The notes below the pieces were generated by a model, which was not told the origin of the DNA, made no database searches, and saw only the letters and a program-made list of their open reading frames with translations. The position numbers were made by a program, and so were the translations under genes. From NCBI RefSeq assembly GCF_900101815.1, contig NZ_FNAO01000004.1, positions 469,053 to 533,052 on the forward strand: a DNA stretch of 64,000 nt, written 5' to 3'. Numbering within the stretch: the stretch's first letter is position 1; every line of letters starts with the position of its first letter. This stretch comes from Pricia antarctica (GTDB lineage Bacteria > Bacteroidota > Bacteroidia > Flavobacteriales > Flavobacteriaceae). Below are positions 44,247-54,229 of this stretch, in pieces.

Positions 44247-47081
44247 CTACTTCTTGTTTACCCTAAAATGTCTAAGGTCATACTTGAAGCCCAGCATAAA
44301 ATATTGTTGGAGCACGTTCGTTTGTATGTCCTCGATATAGGTTTCTGTTGCATTTCGGGTAAGGCTGTTGTTTTGGTCCAATAAATCGAAAACCGAAAGG
44401 CTGATTTCTCCCCGGTCGTTCTTGAACACTTTCTTACCGATACTCATGTTCCAGAGCAGGTAGTTTTGGTCAAATGTCTCGTCGAGCCCAGTATACCATT
44501 GGTGCGTCAGATCCGTGCGGAAAACGAAGCCGCTGTCAATGATCGCATTGAACTTCAATCGTGTATTCTGGTTGAAATATTGGGTGTTGCCCGTCGCCAC
44601 CAAAGAATTGCCTACCGTATTGTAGTTGCTCCTTGAGGACAGGGTAAAATCTAACCGGTCGCTAAAACTGCTGCCCAGGGTAAGCCCTGCGCCCACCGTG
44701 GTATTGTTCGAATAGTTCAGGGCATCGTTGACAAGGCCAGGGGTACGGCCGAAACTGGAGGTTAGGTCGATGTTTAAGTTCGATTTTAGGGCCGAGACCG
44801 GAAAACCATAGGTCATAAATGAACGTAATGACCACTGTCCATCCAAATTTATGGGCCGGGTCAATTGTGCTCCTTCCTGGGCTTCAAAACCCTCCAGTTC
44901 GGGAAGATCGTAGCCCGACAGATAGGTGCTATTGGCAATGTAACCGTTCGTTAGGCTACCGCCCACCATGGCGAAGAATACGGATGCCCTTTCCGTATTC
45001 GACTTTGTATAACGTGCGAAAAGATTGTGCCCGTACGACTGTACGAGATCGGGGTTGCCCACGGTCAATTGCAAGGGATTGTTGTTGTCTACCACATTTT
45101 GCAATTGTTCGATGGAGGGCAGTTGAGTATTGGTACGATAAGACAGCCTTAGGTTTTCCTTTCGGGAAATAGTGTAGCGCAGCATCGCCATGGGAAGCAC
45201 GTTCCAAAAAGTATTCTCATAGGTGTTTTCGAACGGGGAGGTCTGCTCATTGAGCAGGTTTGCCCACTGAAGGTTTGCCCGTGCCATCAAGGTCAGGCCG
45301 CCCGAACGGTAATTGTATCCGCCCCCGGCCTGTTGGGTAAAATAGTCGTTGGAAAATACATTGCTAAGACCCTGGTCGAAAAGGTCATACTGGGTCGTTT
45401 CTTCGTTAAAATCAAAGGTCTCCTTATTACTCTCCTCCTGTTGATAGCTGGTGCGGTAGTTCAACATGAGCATGCTCTTTTCCCCCAGCGGTTCGGTATA
45501 TTGAAGGTTTGCCGAAGCGTTCCAACTGTTCAGGTCAAGGGTCGCATATTGGTCGATCAGAAGTGTATCGGCCGGTTGGTTCCCGAAGCTGTTCTCCGAA
45601 AATAGATAACTCTCGCCCTTTTTCGGCGAAAACCCCGTATTCAAACGAACGGAGAGGGTCCGGCGCGGCTTGGTGAACTTGTGTTTCCAAATGAGATCGT
45701 TGCTAAAGCTCAGGGCGGAAAGATCGGCATTAAAGTCATTGTCCGTTTGGTTCAAAACGTCAGCGCCGAGCAAGGTCTGCCCAAAAATGGACTGTAATCC
45801 ATCATTGGTCTGGAAGGATAGTTTAGGCCGCCAGGTCAGGGAGTTAAGGCTGTCGATCTCAAAATCAAGCTGACCGTTGAACCGGTGGTTGATATTGTTG
45901 CTTTGTGAACTGCTACTTTCATCGTATATTTCGTTGATGCCCCCTTCATCGAAAAATTGTTGGCTCATCAGTTGGTCGCTAACGTTATCGGAACGGTTGA
46001 AAAAATAACTGGCGGATACATCCACCTTGTCGCCCCATTCATCGGTAAAATTGATACCGCCCGATTGGGAGTCGGTAATTCCCGCTTGTTGACCTACCAA
46101 AAAATCGTTGGCCGAGGCGCCGGAGCTGTTGCCGCCCCGTCCGCCGCCTTGGCCACCATCACGGCCGCCTTGGCCACCACCACGGCCTCCTTGACCACCC
46201 CCGCGACCACCTCCGGAGCTTCCCACCACGCCCAACAGGTCTTCGGTACTGAAATTTTGCTGGTTCACGTTATTGGCCATCCCGATGATCGAGATACGTT
46301 GATCTCCGCTGAAAAGATTAATGTTGCCGCCTGCTTGGTACTTGTCTTCCGAACCATATCCGACATATATTTTCCCGAACTGCCCGTTTCGCCTATCTGC
46401 CTTGGTCACGATGTTGATGGTCTTGGAAGTCTCGCCGTCATCGAAGCCCGTAAACTCGGCCTGGTCGCTCTGTTTGTCGAATATTTCGATTTTGTCGATC
46501 ACCTCGGCGGGCAAGTTTCGTATGGCAGCGGTGGGGTCGTCTCCAAAAAAGCGTTTCCCATCCACAAGCACCTGTTTTACGTCCTCGCCCTCGGCCTGTA
46601 CCTTGCCGTTTTCTATGACAACGGTGGGCATTTTCTCCAAGAGATCCTCGGCACTCGCATCGGGCAGAGTCTTATATGCGTTTGCGTTGTATTGCAAAGT
46701 GTCCCCTTTTTGAAGGACGCGTACGGCCTGGCCGGTGACTACGGCCTCATTCAGTTCTTCCACCTCCTCCTGCAAGGGGAGGATTCCAAGTTGTATCGGC
46801 CGACCGTTAACTCGTATTTTCCTTGTAAAGTCCTGGTATCCTACGTAAGAAATTTTCAACAAAAAGGCCCCGTCCGTTACATTGTCGAAACTGAAATTAC
46901 CGTCAAAATCGGCGATAACGCCACGACCTTTGTTCGAATCGTTTTTTGTCAGCACGATATTCGCCCCGCTCAGCGGTATGCTATCGGAGGCATTGGCCAC
47001 CGTTCCCGAGATCGACGAGGTCTGGGCAAAGGAGATTATGGCGAACAACTGGGCCGCAACTAAAAAAAGAAGCTGTCTCAT
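44247..47081 (-). CDS. TonB-dependent receptor-like outer-membrane protein with Gly/Arg-rich insert
   Basis: 944 residues. Signal peptide, then a carboxypeptidase-regulatory-like domain (about 25-105, SGTVANASDSIPLSGANIVL), a plug domain (about 115-230, LQKGDTLQYNANAYKT, VLVDGKRFFGDDPT) and an outer-membrane beta-barrel family region ending in FKYDLRHFRVNKK. Unusual: residues about 283-322 are an insert of repeated GGRGGGQGGRGGG units. It lacks an STN domain, so it may take up substrate without sigma signalling. The neighbouring secreted proteins also carry RGG stretches. No paired SusD-like protein. Confidence 0.88.
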   Translation of the reverse strand: MRQLLFLVAAQLFAIISFAQTSSISGTVANASDSIPLSGANIVLTKNDSNKGRGVIADFDGNFSFDNVTDGAFLLKISYVGYQDFTRKIRVNGRPIQLGILPLQEEVEELNEAVVTGQAVRVLQKGDTLQYNANAYKTLPDASAEDLLEKMPTVVIENGKVQAEGEDVKQVLVDGKRFFGDDPTAAIRNLPAEVIDKIEIFDKQSDQAEFTGFDDGETSKTINIVTKADRRNGQFGKIYVGYGSEDKYQAGGNINLFSGDQRISIIGMANNVNQQNFSTEDLLGVVGSSGGGRGGGQGGRGGGQGGRDGGQGGGRGGNSSGASANDFLVGQQAGITDSQSGGINFTDEWGDKVDVSASYFFNRSDNVSDQLMSQQFFDEGGINEIYDESSSSQSNNINHRFNGQLDFEIDSLNSLTWRPKLSFQTNDGLQSIFGQTLLGADVLNQTDNDFNADLSALSFSNDLIWKHKFTKPRRTLSVRLNTGFSPKKGESYLFSENSFGNQPADTLLIDQYATLDLNSWNASANLQYTEPLGEKSMLMLNYRTSYQQEESNKETFDFNEETTQYDLFDQGLSNVFSNDYFTQQAGGGYNYRSGGLTLMARANLQWANLLNEQTSPFENTYENTFWNVLPMAMLRYTISRKENLRLSYRTNTQLPSIEQLQNVVDNNNPLQLTVGNPDLVQSYGHNLFARYTKSNTERASVFFAMVGGSLTNGYIANSTYLSGYDLPELEGFEAQEGAQLTRPINLDGQWSLRSFMTYGFPVSALKSNLNIDLTSSFGRTPGLVNDALNYSNNTTVGAGLTLGSSFSDRLDFTLSSRSNYNTVGNSLVATGNTQYFNQNTRLKFNAIIDSGFVFRTDLTHQWYTGLDETFDQNYLLWNMSIGKKVFKNDRGEISLSVFDLLDQNNSLTRNATETYIEDIQTNVLQQYFMLGFKYDLRHFRVNKK

Positions 47082-47239
47082 AGTTGGTTTGATTGTAGTA
47101 CTGCCAAGAATAAAATTCAGATTATCCTAGCAATTAGGTTGTGGAAAAGCTTTGGGTTTTGGGTAGTGATCCTTTTATTTGATAGGGGACCGGGATTATG
47201 GTATTGTGCCAAGCATGTCCCGGCCGGTCCTTCTTATTT

Positions 47240-47527
47240 TTATTGTTTCCTTTTTTTGCGTCTATCGGTTTGGTATACCTTGAATTCCTCAAAAGTGATA
47301 AATCCGTCGGAATCGGCATCGACCGTGTCGAAGTTTTCCGCCAGATTTCCCCTCTCGACCTTGGCGACCTCTTCTTTGGATAATTTTCCGTCTTTGTCGG
47401 TATCGAGCCGTTCTATCATTTTTTCGGGTGAACCGCCTTGCCGGTCACCTCTTTCTTGAGCGTAAGTATTCACGCCCAATAATAGGGCGGCCGAAAAAAT
47501 TCCAATGTTAAAAATCTTAGTTTTCAT
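47240..47527 (-). CDS. Exported EF-hand protein
   Basis: 95 residues with signal peptide (cleavage near NTYAQ) and two EF-hand calcium loops: DTDKDGKLSKEE and DADSDGFITFEE. A short RGDRQGG stretch precedes them. A periplasmic or surface calcium-binding protein. It is followed 158 bases later by the TonB receptor gene and preceded by the RGG-tailed protein gene (21 bases apart), so they may be expressed together. Confidence 0.9.
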   Translation of the reverse strand: MKTKIFNIGIFSAALLLGVNTYAQERGDRQGGSPEKMIERLDTDKDGKLSKEEVAKVERGNLAENFDTVDADSDGFITFEEFKVYQTDRRKKRKQ

Positions 47528-47548
47528 CGTTATCTGTATTTAAATTAA

Positions 47549-48319
47549 TTATTGATCATCTTTTAAATTTGCCTCGAACCAAAAATCTATATTTTCGGTC
47601 GTTGGACGTTCTTTTTTGTTGGAGGAATCTCTTTGCCCTCCCTGTCTGCCTTGACCACGGCTCCCACCGCGACCACCACCTCTGCCCCCGCGACCTCTAC
47701 CGCCCATCCCTATCGATGGTGCCGAACCGGCGGCCCCATCAGCCTTCTCCCTTGCTTTCTGTCCGCTACTGACCACCCCAATGCTCAAACGGGATAGGTC
47801 GGTAGCATCATCGACCGCAATTTTGTCTTTGGGAATTTTTATTCGGTAAATCAGTCCCTGGCTTTCGGTGCCTTCGGTTTCAGTTTCTGTGGTTTCAAGC
47901 CCGATTTCAATGCCAAGACTGTTTAACATGGGGTGAAATAGTTCGGTTTCGCCTTTATGCCCATATTCCCCTTCTTGGGGCAAATCGGCCAAGAGTCCGT
48001 CCAAATCGGGCCTACCTTCTCCAGTAGCAGGTTTTATTCCCCTTTCCGCAGTTTCACTCCTGACAGGATAGCTGACATATACCTCTTTGTTCTTTTTTCC
48101 CTTGATATCGAAATAAAAGGTCGTGCCCAGCCGTAACAATCGCTGAATAGTCGCCATATCGGTTGTAAAAAGGGTTACGGAAATATCCTTTCCTTCATCA
48201 AAGAGTTTGTAAGTGAGTTTTTCATGAACTCCCGTTACCGTGTCCAAAACTATAGTTTCGGCTTGGGCCGCTTGAACAAAACATAGGGTCAAAAGCAGCC
48301 GTAGATATTTTTTTTTCAT
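47549..48319 (-). CDS. Secreted protein with RGG-rich tail, paralogue of 61610-62359
   Basis: 256 residues. Signal peptide (AQA-E), then a beta-rich body with FDIKGKKNKEVYVSYP, LNSLGIEIGLE, IPKDKIAVDD, LSRLSIGVVS, a low-complexity run (GGRGRGGRGGGRGG, about residues 203-228) and the end IDFWFEANLKDD. The order of motifs is the same in the protein encoded at 61610-62359, so they are paralogues. No known domain was recognised. It lies between the DUF6515-type and EF-hand genes with 20-base gaps. Confidence 0.75.
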   Translation of the reverse strand: MKKKYLRLLLTLCFVQAAQAETIVLDTVTGVHEKLTYKLFDEGKDISVTLFTTDMATIQRLLRLGTTFYFDIKGKKNKEVYVSYPVRSETAERGIKPATGEGRPDLDGLLADLPQEGEYGHKGETELFHPMLNSLGIEIGLETTETETEGTESQGLIYRIKIPKDKIAVDDATDLSRLSIGVVSSGQKAREKADGAAGSAPSIGMGGRGRGGRGGGRGGSRGQGRQGGQRDSSNKKERPTTENIDFWFEANLKDDQ

Positions 48320-48339
48320 TCTTTCTAGTATTGTTTTTA

Positions 48340-48900
48340 TTATTCAACGATTCCTACAACTTCATAGGCTCTGGTACCATCCACATGTATTTTTTCATAA
48401 AGTACGTTGTCGGACTCATAAAGAATAGCACCATCTACCTCTACTTTCTCGTAATCTTCGGGCAATTCGTATATGATGGCACCTATTTCGGGGCGTACTA
48501 CTTCATAGTCATCATCTGCGGCCCGATAATAGATACCATCATAATAGAAATAATTTCTTGCTCCTACCACTATACGACTGTAGCCGATTGGCAAGGTGCC
48601 GATCCGTAACCCAACTGCTGGGGCTACAGGTAAGTAATGCCCGCCGTAGTACCGAAAGAATTTGTTATTGACATAGGTATATGACAACCCCTTGTGGTTG
48701 ATTACCGTTCTATTGCTCGGTAAGGTCCTTACCGAAACGACTTTGGTCGTGGGTCTTTTGTATATTACTTTGGCTCTGGGTACCCGTACCACTTTTTTGG
48801 TCGTGACAACCTTTTTTCTTACACTTCGCTGGGCGATAGCCCCTTGGGAAAAGGCGGTGATCATCAGTATACCCATAATCAGAATTGCTATTTTTTTCAT
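48340..48900 (-). CDS. DUF6515-type exported protein
   Basis: 186 residues. Signal peptide MKKIAILIMGILMITAFSQG, a very basic stretch (RKKVVTTKKVVRVPRAKVIYKR), then the repeated tyrosine/glycine-rich motif of this family (GLSYTYVNNKFFRYYGGHYLPV, YFYYDGIYYRA) and an acidic end. Function unknown; the type is found in the periplasm or on the surface of Bacteroidota. First gene of the unit that includes the RGG-tailed and EF-hand proteins. Confidence 0.7.
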   Translation of the reverse strand: MKKIAILIMGILMITAFSQGAIAQRSVRKKVVTTKKVVRVPRAKVIYKRPTTKVVSVRTLPSNRTVINHKGLSYTYVNNKFFRYYGGHYLPVAPAVGLRIGTLPIGYSRIVVGARNYFYYDGIYYRAADDDYEVVRPEIGAIIYELPEDYEKVEVDGAILYESDNVLYEKIHVDGTRAYEVVGIVE

Positions 48901-49017
48901 CGGATTCGATTTAAGTTATAATTTGGTTTTGTCTCTTTGACTTGATTTCCTTTTTTGGTTTAATATGATGAAAACGGTTTAACATATATTTATAAGAATT
49001 CCTTCTTAAAAATTTTG

Positions 49018-50283
49018 TCAATCGATCTTTCGTTTCTGGAACCAGAGGTCTTCCATACTAAGGTTCAATGTGAGTAGGTGAAAGTTCTCTTTGATGAGTA
49101 TATTCTGGATTTGGCCTTTTGATCCGTAGCTGTAAGAAAGATTGATCATTGATTTTTGCCCTTGGCCTATGGGGAAGCCTACTCCTGCGGTAAGGCCATA
49201 ACCGTCTATTTTGGTTCCGTTAACCGATAGGTAGCCGGTATCATAATTGAACCCTGCTCGATATTGAATACGATCACCGTATTTATAGCTCGTCCGGTCC
49301 TTGGCAAATTCTATTCCGATGGCATAGATATCTTGGTCGGAGTAGCTGCCAATGTTCTCTGTCTGTCCGGTATCGTCCCAATAATTCTTTTTGTAATCCG
49401 CACTTAGGGTCAATGATTTTCTAATTTTTGCACTAAGACCCAAACCAAGTTCAAACGGCATGTTAAAGTCGGCCGTAGAATCTGCTTCTTCATCTTCTAC
49501 GGTAATGTCCAATCCGTCTAGATTTTTAAGCACGGACCGCTTTAAATTGCCTTTTAGAGCGGTCGGAAATTGAACGGTACTCCCTAGGGTAATGTTATCG
49601 GTCAGGTCGAATTGCATTCCGAGGCCGAAGCGCAGCCCCGTATAATTTGTTTTTTCGGATAAATTAAAACTGCTATTGCTGATCTGAAATTCCTCTTCTT
49701 CCTCTATATTTCCGAAAAGTATTGAGGCACTTGCCCCGACCCGGAGGCCTTCGATTATGCGATAACCTAAATTCACGCGGAGGTCGCTCAATCCGCCGAT
49801 ACCGGTCACGTTACTTTCAAAGGTTTCGTTTGTGCCCTCAATATTGCTCTGTATACCGACCAATGAATACCCAACATCACTGTAGGGTACCATTACGATA
49901 CCTGCACCCAGCCCCTCGGCAATTCGAAATGCCATGGCAAGGTTCGAAAAGTTGATGGTGGTCATCGTTTCACTGTCGCCTTTGTTGCTGTAATTGTTGT
50001 ATTGCCCTTTTAATCCTACATTGTAGAAAAAAGAGTTTTGCGGTATCAACGCAAAATTGGCCGCGTTCAGGTTATCGATCTCATCTTCTGTCTTCAACCC
50101 GATACCCGAATACCCCATTCCGTTGGTTCTGCCGATACCCGTCTGGTTGACCGAACCTAGCCCGTACAGACTATAAGGGGAACTGGTCAATCCTTCAGAT
50201 TGGGCAAAACCAGGAGCTAGAGGTAAGACCAGCGTTAAAAAAAAAGCAAAAAGAGCCTTATTCATCTTCGTTATAGATCGCAT
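49018..50283 (-). CDS. Outer-membrane beta-barrel protein (OmpP1/FadL-like)
   Basis: 421 residues. Signal peptide ends near FAQ. The start SSPYSLYGLGSVNQTGIGRTNGMGYSG is typical of Bacteroidota barrels of the OmpP1/FadL superfamily or type IX-related PorV-like barrels. The rest is alternating beta strands (LRVGASASILFG, GLRFGLGMQFDL) ending in LWFQKRKID. It overlaps the DUF4270 gene by 26 bases and is cotranscribed with it; the two may form one outer-membrane complex. Confidence 0.82.
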   Translation of the reverse strand: MRSITKMNKALFAFFLTLVLPLAPGFAQSEGLTSSPYSLYGLGSVNQTGIGRTNGMGYSGIGLKTEDEIDNLNAANFALIPQNSFFYNVGLKGQYNNYSNKGDSETMTTINFSNLAMAFRIAEGLGAGIVMVPYSDVGYSLVGIQSNIEGTNETFESNVTGIGGLSDLRVNLGYRIIEGLRVGASASILFGNIEEEEEFQISNSSFNLSEKTNYTGLRFGLGMQFDLTDNITLGSTVQFPTALKGNLKRSVLKNLDGLDITVEDEEADSTADFNMPFELGLGLSAKIRKSLTLSADYKKNYWDDTGQTENIGSYSDQDIYAIGIEFAKDRTSYKYGDRIQYRAGFNYDTGYLSVNGTKIDGYGLTAGVGFPIGQGQKSMINLSYSYGSKGQIQNILIKENFHLLTLNLSMEDLWFQKRKID

Positions 50284-51574
50284 ACGTAATTTCCAGAGTT
50301 ATAGGGTAATCGTCGTTGTTGCTGCCATTGAGCACAAAACGGTCAACTGTGGCGTTGTAATTGTCGGGCAATAGCATAAGTGCTTCGCCGGTTTCCCTAT
50401 CGGTCAACAATAATTTTTCGATATAACTACCCAGATGGATCTCATAATAAATGTCATTGAACTCTTGGTTATCACGGTTCAGTATGGCCTGAAGTGCCGT
50501 ACCGGTTGTGGAAACCAGTTGTTCGGTGAGGTCGTTGTTCTGGTCTACCAGAAATACCGATAAGCTATCTCTCAATAAAAGTTCATCACCGTAATTACCT
50601 ATTGTGGGCTTAATTTTCAGAACCGCATCTAACAGCGTACCTTCCCCATTGATATCGTACACGGATTTAATATGGGGAAATTGAATTTTTGTTGCAATAC
50701 CTATACCCGATTGAATGAAACTTTGATTGCCGCTATCGGCACTATTCAGGTCAATTTCTTGATGCGTCAACGTTTTTAGGTAATCGATAGGTTCATCCGC
50801 CGTAATTCGGTTGAAGAACGGAGTGGGTGTACCTACGGTGTTGACGGCAAAATCAATATAGGTTTGCACCTGTTCACTTTCCTCGGATGTGGTAAAATAT
50901 AGTCGCATGCCACTTGCCGGCGCCGAAAAACCGATAATGGCCCCGTTGTCGCTCTCGTCGGGCAGTACGGCCATCCCTTTAAAAAAATCCTTGAATTCGT
51001 CTGAGTTGGTAATCAGTTTTTCCTGTAGACTTTGAAATAGTTGCGACCCCAGGCTATCGTTCATTTTGATCACTAAAGAGTCGGTTTCTAGCGGTCTTGG
51101 GGCGTAGGTCAAAATACCCAGATCCTCATCTTCGAAAGCTATAGCACTGGTGTTGTAGAACGAATCGCCTTCAGGCTTTAAATTTCCTGTAAGTTGCCTC
51201 AGGTGAACGGTACTATTTTGAAGGGTATCGTTGTAATAATAGTTGTCGTACTTTAAAAAGAATATTAGACTGTCGTAAACCGCCTCGGAACTTATACCGT
51301 ATGTTTCGGGCAATAGCTGGATATAGCTCGTGCTTTTGACCGTACCGAAAACGGGGTCGGTATATTTGCCTACTAGCATTCTCGTCGTCTGCGAGGTCTC
51401 GATACTGTCGAACTTTATGGTCGAGGTCTCGACCGTTAGGGTGTCGATAAGCATTACACGAATATTACTGTCGGTAAAGGTGTCTCCCGCCACGAAATCG
51501 GAATCGTTCAAGGCATCGGTACTACATGAGGCGCATAGGGCAACCAACCCTGCCAGAAAGAGCTTTTTAATCAT
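50258..51574 (-). CDS. DUF4270 lipoprotein
   Basis: 438 residues. Lipoprotein signal with lipobox LCASC (Cys16). The DUF4270 body starts with the RVMLIDTLTVETSTIKFDS motif and shows repeats of beta strands with VGKYTDPVFGTVKSTSYIQL. It is anchored in the outer membrane. The 26-base overlap with the barrel gene downstream suggests translational coupling. Divergent from the Kelch lipoprotein operon. Confidence 0.9.
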   Translation of the reverse strand: MIKKLFLAGLVALCASCSTDALNDSDFVAGDTFTDSNIRVMLIDTLTVETSTIKFDSIETSQTTRMLVGKYTDPVFGTVKSTSYIQLLPETYGISSEAVYDSLIFFLKYDNYYYNDTLQNSTVHLRQLTGNLKPEGDSFYNTSAIAFEDEDLGILTYAPRPLETDSLVIKMNDSLGSQLFQSLQEKLITNSDEFKDFFKGMAVLPDESDNGAIIGFSAPASGMRLYFTTSEESEQVQTYIDFAVNTVGTPTPFFNRITADEPIDYLKTLTHQEIDLNSADSGNQSFIQSGIGIATKIQFPHIKSVYDINGEGTLLDAVLKIKPTIGNYGDELLLRDSLSVFLVDQNNDLTEQLVSTTGTALQAILNRDNQEFNDIYYEIHLGSYIEKLLLTDRETGEALMLLPDNYNATVDRFVLNGSNNDDYPITLEITYAIYNEDE

Positions 51575-51773
51575 TGGTCGAAAAGTTTAAAGGCAAATGT
51601 AGCGTGGGAGTTCGATCCTAAAAACCGTAATGGACAAACTGGAAAAGTTACAAGACCAATCCCCAAATTATCACTACCAAACCGATATTGCCTTTTTGTA
51701 GATCAAAACGGCTAGTTGGTATCTTAAATCGGCGGTTTTATCTATTTCAGTTTTATTCTGAACGCGTCTATCA

Positions 51774-51781
51774 TAGTTTTG
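51774..51781 (+). promoter_or_regulatory. -7 promoter box of the Kelch/LytS-LytTR operon
   Basis: TAGTTTTG matches the TAnnTTTG consensus and lies 27 bases before the ATG at 51809. It shows that the upstream TTG at 51779 cannot be the start. No TGA-N6-TCA operator is present here. Confidence 0.5.
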
Positions 51782-51808
51782 ACCTCTAATCGAACAAAAA
51801 CTAGCGAT

Positions 51809-52798
51809 ATGAACCTAATTATATTTCAACGGATGTCCATAACGTGTCTCGCACTATTGACATTTACAAGCTGCTCGAACGATGGTGATGACGACGAAAA
51901 CCTGGGTAACTGGATAGACCGCTCGGTCTTTGACGGTAGCCCGCGTAGCAGCGTTTCTGGTTTTACCATTGATAACATTGGTTATATGGGCGTCGGTTAC
52001 GACGGTGACGATTACCTTAGTTCATTTTGGTCGTATGACATGGATGGCGATTTTTGGTCACAGAAAGCGAATTTTCCCGGGGCCGCAAGAAATGCGGCCG
52101 TAGGTTTTGAGGTTGACGGAAAAGGATACATCGGATCGGGATACGATGGCCATGCTGAATTGGCGGATTTTTACAGTTATAGCCCCACATCGAATACATG
52201 GACGGAAATAGCACCATTGCCATCTCCCAGACATAGTGCCGTTGCGTTCGGCATCAACGGTTTTGGATACTTAGGTACTGGTTTTGACGGTGATAACGAT
52301 AGAAAGGATTTCTGGAAATACGATCCTTCGACAGACAGTTGGTCCGAACTTGTTGGGTTCGGTGGCGATAAAAGAAGAAATGCGGCTGTTTTTACCATTG
52401 GCGACAAGGTATATCTTGGTACAGGGGTGTCGAACGGTATTTTTTTAGAAGACTTTTGGGCGTTCGACCCGACTACCGAAACCTGGAGCAAAAAACTGGA
52501 CTTGGACGAAGATGACGATTATACCATAACCCGGAGCAATGCCGTGGCCTTTACATTGAACGGTTATGGGTATGTTGCCTGCGGGACTTCTAGCGGAACC
52601 CTAAGCTCGGTTTGGGAATATGATCCGGGCACCGATTCTTGGGAAGTTAAAACAAGTTTCGAGGGAACCGCTAGACAAGATGCCATCGCTTTTTCCAATG
52701 GTTCATCGGCTTTTTTGGGTCTAGGCCGTTCCGGAAGCCTTTATTTGGACGATCTGGATGAATTTCTACCGTTCGATGAATATGATGAGGAAGACTAG
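51809..52798 (+). CDS. Kelch-repeat lipoprotein
   Basis: 329 residues from ATG 51809. Lipobox at TFTSC (Cys18). Six Kelch-type repeats of about 45-50 residues, each with a G-x-G...F-W-Y-D-P-x-T-x-W pattern (e.g. NGFGYLGTGFDGD, FWKYDPSTDSWSEL). It folds as a beta-propeller on the surface or in the periplasm and ends in an acidic tail DEYDEED. Operon with DUF4907, LytS-type kinase and LytTR regulator, so the propeller may be the sensed or sensing part. Confidence 0.93.
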   Translation: MNLIIFQRMSITCLALLTFTSCSNDGDDDENLGNWIDRSVFDGSPRSSVSGFTIDNIGYMGVGYDGDDYLSSFWSYDMDGDFWSQKANFPGAARNAAVGFEVDGKGYIGSGYDGHAELADFYSYSPTSNTWTEIAPLPSPRHSAVAFGINGFGYLGTGFDGDNDRKDFWKYDPSTDSWSELVGFGGDKRRNAAVFTIGDKVYLGTGVSNGIFLEDFWAFDPTTETWSKKLDLDEDDDYTITRSNAVAFTLNGYGYVACGTSSGTLSSVWEYDPGTDSWEVKTSFEGTARQDAIAFSNGSSAFLGLGRSGSLYLDDLDEFLPFDEYDEED

Positions 52799-52851
52799 AA
52801 TTCTTTAACACAGAAGTTATAAGGTCCATTTTTCAACTTAGTCAATAAATT

Positions 52852-53199
52852 ATGGAATTTATCAAAGGGGGTATCGTTTTGACCCTGTTTACAGTCCTAT
52901 TTTTCTCGGTCGTTTCGCTATTTGTCCCGAAATCGGAACCACGTGTGCCTCGGCTCTTTTCCGAAGTCATCAAACTCGACGAGGGCTACGGATACCAAAT
53001 CTCGGCGAACGGTAAGCTGCTCATCCGACAGAAACATATACCGGGACTTCAAGGAAAAATTCGCTTTGGGAACCCCAAAGATGCCCGATTGATCGCCGAC
53101 CTGGTCATATACAAACTAACGACCGGGAAAAGTCCCGAGGTTGGGATTACGGAACTGAACGAATTAAATATCAAGACCTTAAATGGTAGCGGCTTTTAA
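52852..53199 (+). CDS. DUF4907 protein, membrane-anchored
   Basis: 115 residues with one hydrophobic N-terminal helix (VLTLFTVLFFSVVSLFV) and a small domain with GYGYQISANGKLLIRQKHIPG, LIADLVIYKLTTGK, the DUF4907 pattern. Function unknown. It is between the Kelch lipoprotein (53 bases before) and the histidine kinase gene (3 bases after). Confidence 0.8.
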   Translation: MEFIKGGIVLTLFTVLFFSVVSLFVPKSEPRVPRLFSEVIKLDEGYGYQISANGKLLIRQKHIPGLQGKIRFGNPKDARLIADLVIYKLTTGKSPEVGITELNELNIKTLNGSGF

Positions 53200-53202
53200 T
53201 CT

Positions 53203-54228
53203 ATGGTCTTGGGAAAAATAAACCTTCGTCAAATTTTAGCACATATGGCGATATGGACCGGTTTTATTGCTTTTTTATTGTATCCCACAATTGTTCAAGG
53301 TAGGCGGGCACCGTCAAATTTTCCTTATAACCTGTGTTTGGCGATTGTCCTTTTTTACCTGAACTACTTTGTTTTAGTACCCAAGTTATTGCTCAAGAAA
53401 AGAACGATTATGTACGTTGCCCTATCGTTCACACTTCTTTTGCTCGTTTTATTCGTATTCGATTTTTATTTTAGGCCGCAATTCTCGGACAACCTTTCTA
53501 CAACTTTTCGAAGACCTTCAAATAGGATTTCTTTCAGGCTACCGCTAATGTTCATAATGTTATTTTGTGTGCCTTTTACGGTCAGTACAGTAATAAAGGT
53601 GTACGGCGAATGGAGAAAGAATGAAGATCTAAGAAAAGCAACGGAAAAAGAGAAGATAGATTCTGAACTACGGTTCTTAAAGACACAGCTTAACCCGCAC
53701 TTTTTGTTCAATTCACTGAACACCATTTATTCATTGTCGGTAAAGAAATCGGACGAGACACCGGAGGCGATTATGAATATTTCGGAATTAATGAGGTATA
53801 TGCTCTATGAAGCGAACAGGGACAAGGTGCCGCTGGCCAAAGAAATCAATTATCTGAAAAGCTATGTTCAGTTACAGCGCCAAAGACTTTCTAGAGATGC
53901 AAATCTGAAATTAAAGATCAGCGGAAAGGAAGAAGGCAAAATGGTAGCCCCAATGCTCTTTATCGTCTTTATAGAAAATGCATTTAAATATGGTACCGAT
54001 TTTCAAGGCAAAACGGACATAGAAATAAACCTTTCGATAAAGGATCGGTCTATTTGCCTATATGTCAAGAATATTATAGGTGCCCATCAAAGCAGAGAAG
54101 GTAGTTCTGGTATCGGTATCGAAAATGTCAGAAATAGGTTGAATCTGCTGTACCCCGATGCCTATGACCTAACCATTGGAGACAACGGCGTGCATTACGA
54201 AGTAAACTTACATCTAAACCTGAACTGA
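53203..54228 (+). CDS. LytS/YpdA-type sensor histidine kinase
   Basis: 341 residues. Four membrane helices in the first 135 residues, a coiled coil, then the His_kinase domain with phospho-acceptor in LNPHFLFNSLNTIYSL and an ATPase domain (FIENAFKYG, GIGIENVRNRL). The sensory part has no large extracytoplasmic domain, so it may sense within the membrane or via the Kelch/DUF4907 partners. One base separates it from the response regulator gene. Confidence 0.95.
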   Translation: MVLGKINLRQILAHMAIWTGFIAFLLYPTIVQGRRAPSNFPYNLCLAIVLFYLNYFVLVPKLLLKKRTIMYVALSFTLLLLVLFVFDFYFRPQFSDNLSTTFRRPSNRISFRLPLMFIMLFCVPFTVSTVIKVYGEWRKNEDLRKATEKEKIDSELRFLKTQLNPHFLFNSLNTIYSLSVKKSDETPEAIMNISELMRYMLYEANRDKVPLAKEINYLKSYVQLQRQRLSRDANLKLKISGKEEGKMVAPMLFIVFIENAFKYGTDFQGKTDIEINLSIKDRSICLYVKNIIGAHQSREGSSGIGIENVRNRLNLLYPDAYDLTIGDNGVHYEVNLHLNLN

Positions 54229-54229
54229 A

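Noticed and set aside
45957..47063. A 368-codon open frame on the plus strand opposite the TonB receptor gene
   Set aside because: It is the antisense shadow of a GC-biased receptor gene that has signal peptide, plug and barrel motifs; the shadow has none.
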